Source: Actinoplanes missouriensis 431 (lineage in GTDB: Bacteria > Actinomycetota > Actinomycetes > Mycobacteriales > Micromonosporaceae). From it: 64,000 bases of DNA. The notes under the pieces were generated by a model. The model made no database searches and was not told the origin of the DNA. It saw only the letters and a list, made by a program, of their open reading frames with translations. Positions 52,654-60,019 of the stretch are shown piece by piece. Position 1 is the stretch's first letter, and every line of letters begins with the position of its first letter. The stretch lies in the NCBI RefSeq assembly GCF_000284295.1, contig NC_017093.1:7688001-7752000 (forward strand), given 5' to 3'. Position numbers and translations under genes: made by a program.

Positions 52654-53734
52654 CGACGGCGGCCCGGCTTCCCTCGGTGATCGTCGCGGAGCCCAGCACG
52701 ATGTCACCGTCGGCGTCCGGCTGGTAGGCGACGATGGCCTGACCGGCGGCGACACCGCGAGCCGGCGACTTCAAGCGGGCGGTCAGCACGTCACCGGCCA
52801 CCGACACGGAGGCCTCGACCACCTCGCCGTGGGCCCGCAGCTGCACCTCGCAGTCCGAGATGTCCGCCGCGGAGTGCCAGATCGGACGAGCGGCGCTGAC
52901 CACGTCGACCTCGAGGTCCTCACGCGGGCCGACCGTCACCGTGTTCGACACCGGGGTGATCGACAGCACGTAGCGCGGCCGGCCGTCAGCGGCCGGGACG
53001 CGCAGATCGAGGCCCTTGCGCTGACCGATGGTGAAGCCGTAAGCCCCGTTGTGGGTGCCCAGTTTCTCGCCGGTCCGCCCGTCCACGATGTCGCCGGGGG
53101 CCGACCCGAGCCGGCTCTCCAGGAAGCCACGGGTGTCACCGTCGGAGATGAAGCAGATGTCGTGCGAGTCGGGCTTGTCGGCGACGGCCAGCCCGCGCTC
53201 CGCGGCCTCGGCCCGGACCCGCTCCTTGGTCGAGTCGCCGAGCGGGAACATCGCCCGGTCCAGCTGCGCCCGGGTCAGCACGGCCAGCACGTACGACTGG
53301 TCTTTCGCCAGGTCGACGCTGCGCCGCAGCAGCCCGTCGGCGCCCAGCCGGGCGTGGTGGCCGGTGACCACCGCGTCGAAGCCGAGCGCCACCGCCCGGT
53401 CCAGCACCGCCGCGAACTTGATCTTCTCGTTGCAGCGCAGGCACGGGTTCGGCGTGCGGCCCGCCGCGTACTCGTTCACGAAGTCGTCGACCACGCTGTC
53501 GTGGAACTCCTCCGCCATGTCCCAGACGTAGAACGGGATGCCGATCACATCGGCGGCGCGGCGCGCGTCCCGGGAGTCCTCCAGGGTGCAGCAGCCGCGC
53601 GCTCCGGTCCGGAACGTCTGTGGGTTACGCGCCAGCGCCAGGTGGACGCCGGTGACGTCGTGCCCGGCGTCACGGGCCCGCGCCGCCGCCACCGCGGAAT
53701 CGACACCACCCGACATCGCCGCAAGAACTCGCAT
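52646..53734 (-). CDS. mnmA: tRNA-specific 2-thiouridylase
   Basis: 362 residues. PP-loop AMSGGVDSAVAAARA at the N-terminus activates U34 of tRNA Lys/Glu/Gln with ATP; the first cysteine is in NPCLRCNEKIKF and the catalytic one in SHDICFISDGDTRGFL. C-terminal beta-barrel domain present. Gets its sulfur from the upstream cysteine desulfurase, 9 bp away in the same operon. Standard length. Confidence 0.96.
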   Translation of the reverse strand: MRVLAAMSGGVDSAVAAARARDAGHDVTGVHLALARNPQTFRTGARGCCTLEDSRDARRAADVIGIPFYVWDMAEEFHDSVVDDFVNEYAAGRTPNPCLRCNEKIKFAAVLDRAVALGFDAVVTGHHARLGADGLLRRSVDLAKDQSYVLAVLTRAQLDRAMFPLGDSTKERVRAEAAERGLAVADKPDSHDICFISDGDTRGFLESRLGSAPGDIVDGRTGEKLGTHNGAYGFTIGQRKGLDLRVPAADGRPRYVLSITPVSNTVTVGPREDLEVDVVSAARPIWHSAADISDCEVQLRAHGEVVEASVSVAGDVLTARLKSPARGVAAGQAIVAYQPDADGDIVLGSATITEGSRAAVDA

Positions 53735-53743
53735 GACACCAGC

Positions 53744-54919
53744 CTATCTGGGTGTCTTCCACGCTCCGGCCCGGCGGGCACGCTCGACGGCGCCGGGCAG
53801 CGCGGCGAGCAGCGCCTCGACGTCCTCGCCGGTGCTGTCGTGGCCGAGCGTGAACCGCAGCGAGGACCGCGCCCGCGCGTCGTCGGCACCCATCGCGAGC
53901 AGCACGTGGCTCGGCTGGGCCACGCCGGCCGAGCAGGCCGAGCCGGTCGAGCAGTAGACCCCCTGCGCGTCCAGGAGCAGCAGCAGCGCATCGCCCTCGC
54001 AGCCGGGGAAGGAGAAGTGCGCGTTGCCGGGGAGCCGCTCCCCGGCCGCGCCGTTGAAGATCACATCGGGGATCAGCGCCCGGACCCGGGCCACCAGGTC
54101 GTCACGGAGGGCGGCGACGCGCTGCGCGTACTCGTCGCGGGTCTTGACCGCTGCCTCGACGGCGGTGGCGAACGCCACCACACCGGCCGTGTCCAGGGTC
54201 CCGGAGCGCACGTCGCGTTCCTGCCCGCCGCCGTGCAGCAGCGGGGTGACCGCCACGTCCCGGCCCAGCAGCAGCGCGCCCACCCCGACCGGGCCACCGA
54301 GCTTGTGCCCGGTGAGCGTGAGCGCGGCCGCGCCGCTCGCCGCGAAGTCGACCGGGATCTGGCCGGCCGCCTGGACCGCGTCGGTGTGGAACGGGATGCC
54401 GGCGGCGGCCGCGAGACCGGCCAGCTCGGCGATCGGCTGGATCGTGCCGACCTCGTTGTTCGCCCACTGCACGCTGATCACGGCGATCCGCTCGCCGGCC
54501 TCGGCGATCAGCTCGGCCACCGCCGCGGGCAGCACCCGGCCGTCGCCGTCCACCGGCAGCGTCACCACCTGGGCGCCCTCCCGCGCGCCCAGCCAGTCGG
54601 CCGCGTCCAGCACCGCGTGATGCTCGACCGAGGAGACGACCACGAGGTCGCGCGCGGGGTCGGCCGCACGCCGCGACCAGAAGATGCCTTTGACCGCCAG
54701 GTTGTCGCTCTCGGTCCCGCCACCCGTGAAGATCACTTCGGAGGGGCGTGCGCCGAGCACCGCGGCGATCCGCTCGCGCGACTCCTCGACCAGGCGCCGG
54801 GCGCCGCGACCGGCGGCATGCAGGGACGACGGATTGCCGACCTCCCGCGCCGCCTCGACGTAGGCGTCGAGCGCGGCGGGAAGCATCGGCGTGGTCGCCG
54901 CGTGATCCAGGTAGGCCAT
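53744..54919 (-). CDS. cysteine desulfurase (IscS/NifS family)
   Basis: 391 residues from ATG 54919 (MAYLDHAATTPMLPAAL); GTG 54922 or TTG 54928 would add one or three residues. PLP enzyme taking sulfur from cysteine. PLP Lys in LTGHKLGGPVG, PLP-stacking His in SSVEHHAVLDAA, catalytic Cys in YCSTGSACSAGVAQ. Conserved order desulfurase then mnmA argues that thiolation of tRNA is its main job here. Confidence 0.94.
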   Translation of the reverse strand: MAYLDHAATTPMLPAALDAYVEAAREVGNPSSLHAAGRGARRLVEESRERIAAVLGARPSEVIFTGGGTESDNLAVKGIFWSRRAADPARDLVVVSSVEHHAVLDAADWLGAREGAQVVTLPVDGDGRVLPAAVAELIAEAGERIAVISVQWANNEVGTIQPIAELAGLAAAAGIPFHTDAVQAAGQIPVDFAASGAAALTLTGHKLGGPVGVGALLLGRDVAVTPLLHGGGQERDVRSGTLDTAGVVAFATAVEAAVKTRDEYAQRVAALRDDLVARVRALIPDVIFNGAAGERLPGNAHFSFPGCEGDALLLLLDAQGVYCSTGSACSAGVAQPSHVLLAMGADDARARSSLRFTLGHDSTGEDVEALLAALPGAVERARRAGAWKTPR

Positions 54920-55031
54920 CACGTCCAAGCTTAGGCCGTGCTCAGCCGGAAACCTCCAGCCGTCCAGCCGCCCGAGATCAAGGTCAAATTCTGTGGGTAC
55001 GGGAACAATCCGCCCGTACCCAATAAACCGA

Positions 55032-55061
55032 AACGGCCCGGCGGCGAACCACCGGGCCGTT
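55032..55061 (-). terminator. etfA terminator
   Basis: Perfect 10-bp stem AACGGCCCGG / CCGGGCCGTT, 14 bp after the etfA stop. Separates etfBA from the desulfurase operon. Confidence 0.75.
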
Positions 55062-55075
55062 CGCGAGCACGTGGC

Positions 55076-56008
55076 TCACTTACGCTTGCGCACCTCGTCG
55101 GCGGCCTGCGGGACGACCTTGAAGAGGTCGCCCACGACACCGAAGTCGGCGAGCTCGAAGATCGGCGCCTCGGCGTCCTTGTTCACCGCGACGATGGTCT
55201 TCGAGGTCTGCATGCCGGCCCGGTGCTGGATCGCGCCGGAGATGCCGAGCGCAACGTAGAGCTGCGGCGACACGGTCTTGCCGGTCTGGCCGACCTGGAA
55301 CTGGTGCGGGTAGTAACCCGAGTCGACCGCCGCGCGGGACGCGCCGACCGCGCCGCCGAGCAGGTCGGCGAGCTCCTCGACCAGCTTGAAGTTGTCGGCG
55401 TTGCCGACGCCGCGGCCACCGGAGACGACGATGCCGGCCTCGGTGAGCTCGGGGCGCGAGCCCTTCTGCTCGACGACCCGCTCGACGACCTTGGTCAGCT
55501 TGTCCTTGTCGGACACCGTGACGGTCAGCTGCTCGATCGCGGGCGACGCCGCGGCGGGCTCCGGTGTGACCGAGTTCGGGCGGATGGTGACGATCGGCAG
55601 GCCCTTGGTGACCTTGGACTTGACGATCGTGGAGCCGGCGAAGACCACCTGGGTGGCGGTGCCGTCGGCCTCGACCGCGACCGCGTCGGTGAGCAGGCCG
55701 TTGTCCAGCTTGACCGCCAGGCGACCGGCGATCTCCTTGCCCTCCTGGGTGGAGCCCAGCAGCACGGCGGCCGGCTGCACCCGGTTGACCAGCTCGGCCA
55801 CGACGGCGGCCTTCGGGGCGACCAGGTAGCCCTCGACGTCCTCGCCGGACGCCACGTAGATCTTCTCGGCGCCGTACTCACCGAGCTTGGCGGTGTCGGC
55901 CTCGCCGAACACCACCGCGGAGACCGAGCCCAGACCGCGAGCGATCGTGAGCATCTCCAGCGTGACCTTCTTGACGCCGGCCTCGACGACGACCAATACC
56001 TCAGCCAT
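55076..56008 (-). CDS. etfA: electron transfer flavoprotein alpha subunit
   Basis: 310 residues from ATG 56008 (MAEVLVVVEAGVKKVTLEML), with AGAGG upstream; the longer frame adds non-family sequence. FAD-binding C-terminal domain: VSGGRGVGNADNFKLVEELADLLGGAVGASRAAVDSGYYPHQFQVGQTGKTVSPQLYVALGISGAIQHRAGMQTSKTIVAVNKD. With EtfB it passes electrons from acyl-CoA dehydrogenases to the quinone pool. 19 bp after etfB. Confidence 0.95.
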   Translation of the reverse strand: MAEVLVVVEAGVKKVTLEMLTIARGLGSVSAVVFGEADTAKLGEYGAEKIYVASGEDVEGYLVAPKAAVVAELVNRVQPAAVLLGSTQEGKEIAGRLAVKLDNGLLTDAVAVEADGTATQVVFAGSTIVKSKVTKGLPIVTIRPNSVTPEPAAASPAIEQLTVTVSDKDKLTKVVERVVEQKGSRPELTEAGIVVSGGRGVGNADNFKLVEELADLLGGAVGASRAAVDSGYYPHQFQVGQTGKTVSPQLYVALGISGAIQHRAGMQTSKTIVAVNKDAEAPIFELADFGVVGDLFKVVPQAADEVRKRK

Positions 56009-56027
56009 GTCCTCTACCTCTCCCGGC

Positions 56028-56804
56028 TCAGACGAACTTCTCGGTGGCGAGGAACGCGACAAGCTGCGTGCCGCCGTCGCCCTCGTCGATGACCTTGGTG
56101 CCGCCGGAACGCGCCGGCCGCTTCGAGAACTCCAGCACCTGGCTGGTGGCGCCGGCGAAGCCGACCTCGTCGGCAGCGACGCCCAGGTCGGCCAGGCTCA
56201 GGCTCTGCACCGGCTTCTTCTTGGCGGCCATGATGCCCTTGAAGGACGGGTACCGAGGCTCGTTGATGGTGTCCCAGACGCTCACGATCGCCGGGGTGGC
56301 GGCCGTGACGACCTCGTAGCCCTCGTCGGTCTGCCGCTCGACGGTCAGCTGCGAGCCGTCCACGGTCAGCTTGCGGGCGCCGGTCAGGGCGGCCACGCCG
56401 AGACGCTCGGCCAGCATGTGCGGCACGACCTGGACGCGGCCGTCGGTGGACTCCGCGCCGCAGAGGATCAGGTCGGCGTTGAGCGTGCCGAGAGCGGCGG
56501 CGAGGACCTTGGAGGTGGCGACCGCGCAGGAGCCGTGGAGGGCGTCGTCCTGAACGTGGACGGCCTTGTCGGGGCCCATGGAGAGCGCCTTGCGGATCGA
56601 CTCGGTCGCGCCGGCCGGGCCGACCGTCAGGACGGTCACCTCGCCGCCGTGCGCTTCCTTGATCTTCAGCGCTTCCTCGATGGCGTATTCGTCCATCTCG
56701 TTGATGACGTTGCTCGAGGACGCCCGGTCCACCGAGTAGTCGGCGCTCAGGGTGCGCTCGGCACCGGAGTCGGGTACCTGCTTGACCAGTACGACGATAT
56801 TCAT
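56028..56804 (-). CDS. etfB: electron transfer flavoprotein beta subunit
   Basis: 258 residues from ATG 56804 (MNIVVLVKQVPDSGAERTL), ribosome site AGGAGC. AMP-binding region: EEALKIKEAHGGEVTVLTVGPAGATESIRKALSMGPDKAVHV and the ETF signature region VVTAATPAIVSVWDTINEPRYPSFKGIMAAKKKPV. First gene of etfBA. The 193 bp upstream (56805-56997) separate it from a divergent small-protein gene. Confidence 0.96.
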   Translation of the reverse strand: MNIVVLVKQVPDSGAERTLSADYSVDRASSSNVINEMDEYAIEEALKIKEAHGGEVTVLTVGPAGATESIRKALSMGPDKAVHVQDDALHGSCAVATSKVLAAALGTLNADLILCGAESTDGRVQVVPHMLAERLGVAALTGARKLTVDGSQLTVERQTDEGYEVVTAATPAIVSVWDTINEPRYPSFKGIMAAKKKPVQSLSLADLGVAADEVGFAGATSQVLEFSKRPARSGGTKVIDEGDGGTQLVAFLATEKFV

Positions 56805-56997
56805 CGCGCTCCTACGACCCTCCTGTATTGAACGCACCGTTGCGGTCGCCCGTCCGCCGGCATCTCGCACCTTCGCGGCGGACATGTCGGCAAGGTTACC
56901 CGCCAGTAGCTTCCGTGTTGCCGGCCACCCAGAGTGACACACCTCACCCACGAGACGATCACGATCGCTACAGTGAGCACAGAGGAGGTGTCACGAC

Positions 56998-57204
56998 ATG
57001 TCCGGCCAAAACGTCTCACTCGTGGACGACACCAGCCCGCCCACGCCCCATAATCTCTCACCCGGCAACTTAACGGCGCCTCAGTCCCACGGCCGCGCCG
57101 GGCCTGACTCTCCGTGGTGCCTCTGCGGCCGCCCCCGGGAGGCCTGCGTCAGTGACGAAGTCCGCACCCTGTGGCACCCCCTTCTTGACCCGGCAGGTCA
57201 ATAA
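56998..57204 (+). CDS. small cysteine-containing hypothetical protein
   Basis: 68 residues from ATG 56998, preceded by a perfect AGGAGG ribosome site at the right spacing. The C-terminal half has WCLCGRPREACVSDEVRTLWHP, with a CxCG-x5-C pattern that could bind zinc or be oxidised. The N-terminal half is Ser/Pro-rich and probably disordered. Stop is 8 bp before the first DUF202 gene, so probably the first gene of that operon. TACAGT at 56971-56976 could be its -10 element. I do not recognise a family. Confidence 0.6.
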   Translation: MSGQNVSLVDDTSPPTPHNLSPGNLTAPQSHGRAGPDSPWCLCGRPREACVSDEVRTLWHPLLDPAGQ

Positions 57205-57212
57205 TCGGCGTC

Positions 57213-57596
57213 GTGCTCGGTGACCTGACGCTGTGGTTCGACCCGGAAAGATCGTCGAAGGTGGGCACCACCCCGGACTACCGGTTCTCGCTCGCCAACG
57301 AACGGACGTTTCTCGCCTGGATCCGCACCGGCCTCGCGCTGATCGCGGGCGGCCTGGCCTGCGCCCAGTTCCTGCCGCCGCTCCCGATCGAGCACCTCCG
57401 CGAGATCATCTCCATCCTGTTGCTGCTGCTCGGCGGCCTGGTCGCGCTGCGCGCCGTGGATCACTGGGCGCGCACCGAACGCGCCATGCGGCTCGGCGTG
57501 GACCTCCCCCGGTCCCGCTTCCCCGCGGTGCTCGCGCTGGTGGTGGCGGTCGGCGCGGTGGCGCTGATCGTCGCCGTGCTGGTCCAGGTCTTCTGA
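57213..57596 (+). CDS. YidH-family (DUF202) membrane protein
   Basis: 127 residues from GTG 57213. DUF202 signature FSLANERTFLAWIRTGLALIAGG with three membrane segments (33-53, 61-79, 103-125). Proteins of this family are small inner-membrane proteins of unproven function. No ribosome site; the GTG may be read by coupling with the small upstream gene. Followed by a second, shorter DUF202 gene 13 bp away. Confidence 0.87.
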   Translation: MLGDLTLWFDPERSSKVGTTPDYRFSLANERTFLAWIRTGLALIAGGLACAQFLPPLPIEHLREIISILLLLLGGLVALRAVDHWARTERAMRLGVDLPRSRFPAVLALVVAVGAVALIVAVLVQVF

Positions 57597-57609
57597 TCTT
57601 CTGTATTCG

Positions 57610-57933
57610 ATGCCTGATCCCACACCGGGCGCGGCCACCGACCCCGGGGCGGCGCCCCAGCGCACCCGGCTGGCCTGGCGCCGTACCGGCCTCTCCGCCG
57701 CCGCGGTGGCGCTGCTCTCCGTCCGGCCCGCCTTCTCCCCCGGCGCCGGCCCGCCGGAATGGCTGGCCGCGGCCGGCGCGATGATCTGCTGGGCCGCCCT
57801 GGTCGGCATCGCCCTGCACCGCGCTCCCGGTCTGCGCGCCCCCGTCCCGGCCGTCGTTCCGCGGTCGATCCGGGCCTACGCGCTGATCACCGTGGCGCTG
57901 GCGGCGCTCGCCGGATGGGTTGTCATGCTCTGA
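57610..57933 (+). CDS. second DUF202 family membrane protein
   Basis: 107 residues. Carries the shorter DUF202 motif QRTRLAWRRTGLSAAAVALLSVRP and three hydrophobic segments. DUF202 proteins often occur as adjacent YidH/YidG-like pairs, which may form a hetero-oligomer; this pair fits. 38 bp before the PLDc_N gene. Confidence 0.82.
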   Translation: MPDPTPGAATDPGAAPQRTRLAWRRTGLSAAAVALLSVRPAFSPGAGPPEWLAAAGAMICWAALVGIALHRAPGLRAPVPAVVPRSIRAYALITVALAALAGWVVML

Positions 57934-57971
57934 TCGTCGCCGTCCCGGCTCCGGCGGGGCATCATTGCGGC

Positions 57972-58355
57972 ATGGTCCGGTTGTTCATCCTCTTGGCCGC
58001 GGCGGCGCTCGTCCTGCTGATCCTCGCGCTGATCAGCGGTCTCTCCGCGGATCGCGTCCGCCACCTGCCGCGCGCGGTCTGGGTTCTGGTGATCCTTCTC
58101 ATCCCGATCGCCGGTCCGGTCGCCTATTTCGCCTGGGGCCGTCCGGTCGCCGCCCGCCGCGCGCCGGCCCGCCCCTCGTCACCGGATGACGACCCGGAGT
58201 TCCTGCGTTCGATGAATGTCGAGCAGTCCCGCCGGGAGCGCGAGATGCTGGCGAACTGGGAGCGGGAGCTGAACCAGTCCGGGGAGAGCCAGACCGCCGA
58301 GAAGCACGACGAGGAACAGCCGGATGGCGAACAAAAAGACGAAAAGAAGCCCTAG
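57972..58355 (+). CDS. small membrane protein with PLDc_N-type domain
   Basis: 127 residues from ATG 57972. Two membrane helices (3-23 and 35-57): MVRLFILLAAAALVLLILALI and WVLVILLIPIAGPVAYFAWGRP, matching the N-terminal membrane domain of cardiolipin-synthase-like proteins without the HKD catalytic part. A long polar, charged C-terminus (Glu/Lys/Gln-rich) follows. Stop abuts the stop of the convergent ThDP gene. Confidence 0.8.
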   Translation: MVRLFILLAAAALVLLILALISGLSADRVRHLPRAVWVLVILLIPIAGPVAYFAWGRPVAARRAPARPSSPDDDPEFLRSMNVEQSRREREMLANWERELNQSGESQTAEKHDEEQPDGEQKDEKKP

Positions 58356-59978
58356 CTAGGCCAGGTTCGAGCTCCGGGGGTAAGCGTCGGCCGGGTCGGT
58401 GAGGACATTCACCAGGTACGGGACCCCCGCCGCGAACGCCCGACGCAGCGCCGGCCCGATCTCGCCGGCCTTCTCCACCGTCTCGCCCGCGCCGCCGAGC
58501 GCCCGCACCACCTCGTCGTAACGCAGCCCCGGCGTCAGATCGGCGGCCACGTCATAGCCGTACATCGCGCGCATCGGGTGCTTCTCCAGCCCCCAGATGC
58601 CGTTGTTGCCGACCACGATCACCACGGGCAGGTTCTGCCGGACCAGCGACTCGGCGTCCATCAGCGAGAACCCGGCCGCGCCGTCGCCCATCAGCACGCA
58701 GATCTGCCGGTCGGGATGGACGACCCGGGCGCCCATGGCGTAGCCCAGCCCGGTGCCGAGACATCCGTACGGTCCGGGGTCCAGCCACGTGCCGGGACGG
58801 GACGGTTCCAGGTACCGGCCCGCGTACGAGACGAAGTCCCCGCCGTCCCCGATCGTCACGGCGTCCGGCTCCAGGATCCGCCGCAGCTCGCCGTAGACGC
58901 GGGCCGGCCGGATCGGGTCGGTCTCCGCGGCCGTCTCGGCGGCGTCGCGGGCCTTCCCGGCGTCCTCGGCGGCCCGCAGCCCGGCCACCCACTCCGCATG
59001 ATCGGCCCGCCGGCCGGTCCAGGCGGCCAGCGCGGTCAGCGTCCGGCACAGGTCACCGGCGGGCGCGGCGGCAGGCGTCAGATGCGTGGCCCGCTGCTCC
59101 GGCGCGGCCACGACGTGCACCACCCGGGCCGCACCGAAATCGCCGAACCCGAGCCGGAAGTCGAGCGGCGTGCCGATCACCGCGACCACGTCGGCCTCGG
59201 CCAGGGCCGGCCGGCGGGCCCGGGCGAACGCCAGCGGATGCCCGGGTGGCAGGACGCCCCGGCCCATACCGTTGGTGAAGACCGGGACGTTCAGCTCCTC
59301 GGCGGCGTGCCGGAGCTCGTCGACGGCGCCCAGGCTCCAGACGTCCGAGCCGGCCACGATCACCGGCCGCTGCGCGGTGGCGAGCAGCTCGGCGGCGGTG
59401 GCCACGTCGTCCGGGTCGGCTTCGGTGACCGCGATCGCGAGCTCCCCCGGCCGCGGCGCCTCCGCTGTTGAGAAGATCACTTCGAGCGGGAGGTCGAGGA
59501 ACGCCGGCCCGCGGTGCGGGGTGAGCGCGGCGGTCAGCGCGGCGGCGATCTCACCGGGGATCGACGCGGTGGCCGGGACCGTCGCGGCGTACCGGGTGAT
59601 CGGCGTGACCAGCGGGACGTGATCGATCTCCTGGAGGCTGCCGGAGCCCCAGCGGAAGGCCGGCGCGCGCCCGCCGAGCACCAGCACCGGCGAGCCGTTG
59701 AAGTGGGCGCTGGTCACGGCGGAGATGCCGTTCGTCACACCGGGACCGGCGGTCAGCACGGCGAGCCCGGGACGGCGCCGCAGTTTCGCCACCGCCTCGG
59801 CGGCGAAGACCGCGGACTGCTCGTGGCGCACGTCGTAGACGCCGAAACCGGCGTCGTGCGCGGCCGCGTACAGGGGGAAGACGTGCCCGCCGGAGAGCGT
59901 GAACATCTCGGTGATCCCGTGTGCCCGCAGCGCCGCCAGCGCCAGCTCGCCGCCGTGCCCCTCGATCGTCTCGCCCAT
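58356..59978 (-). CDS. ThDP-dependent enzyme of the acetolactate synthase family
   Basis: 540 residues. Catalytic Glu in DVRHEQSAVFAAEAVAKL; ThDP motif MGDGAAGFSLMDAESLVRQNLPVVIVVGNNGIW. Domain order matches acetolactate synthase, but there is no adjacent small subunit and the sequence differs from ilvB in the same window. Alternative members of this branch include oxalyl-CoA decarboxylase-like and 2-hydroxyacyl-CoA lyases, so substrate is open. Transcribed toward the PLDc_N gene. Confidence 0.85.
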   Translation of the reverse strand: MGETIEGHGGELALAALRAHGITEMFTLSGGHVFPLYAAAHDAGFGVYDVRHEQSAVFAAEAVAKLRRRPGLAVLTAGPGVTNGISAVTSAHFNGSPVLVLGGRAPAFRWGSGSLQEIDHVPLVTPITRYAATVPATASIPGEIAAALTAALTPHRGPAFLDLPLEVIFSTAEAPRPGELAIAVTEADPDDVATAAELLATAQRPVIVAGSDVWSLGAVDELRHAAEELNVPVFTNGMGRGVLPPGHPLAFARARRPALAEADVVAVIGTPLDFRLGFGDFGAARVVHVVAAPEQRATHLTPAAAPAGDLCRTLTALAAWTGRRADHAEWVAGLRAAEDAGKARDAAETAAETDPIRPARVYGELRRILEPDAVTIGDGGDFVSYAGRYLEPSRPGTWLDPGPYGCLGTGLGYAMGARVVHPDRQICVLMGDGAAGFSLMDAESLVRQNLPVVIVVGNNGIWGLEKHPMRAMYGYDVAADLTPGLRYDEVVRALGGAGETVEKAGEIGPALRRAFAAGVPYLVNVLTDPADAYPRSSNLA

Positions 59979-60019
59979 GCCCGCTCCCGTCCGTCACGCC
60001 GGCCGGCCCCGCCGGTCGG

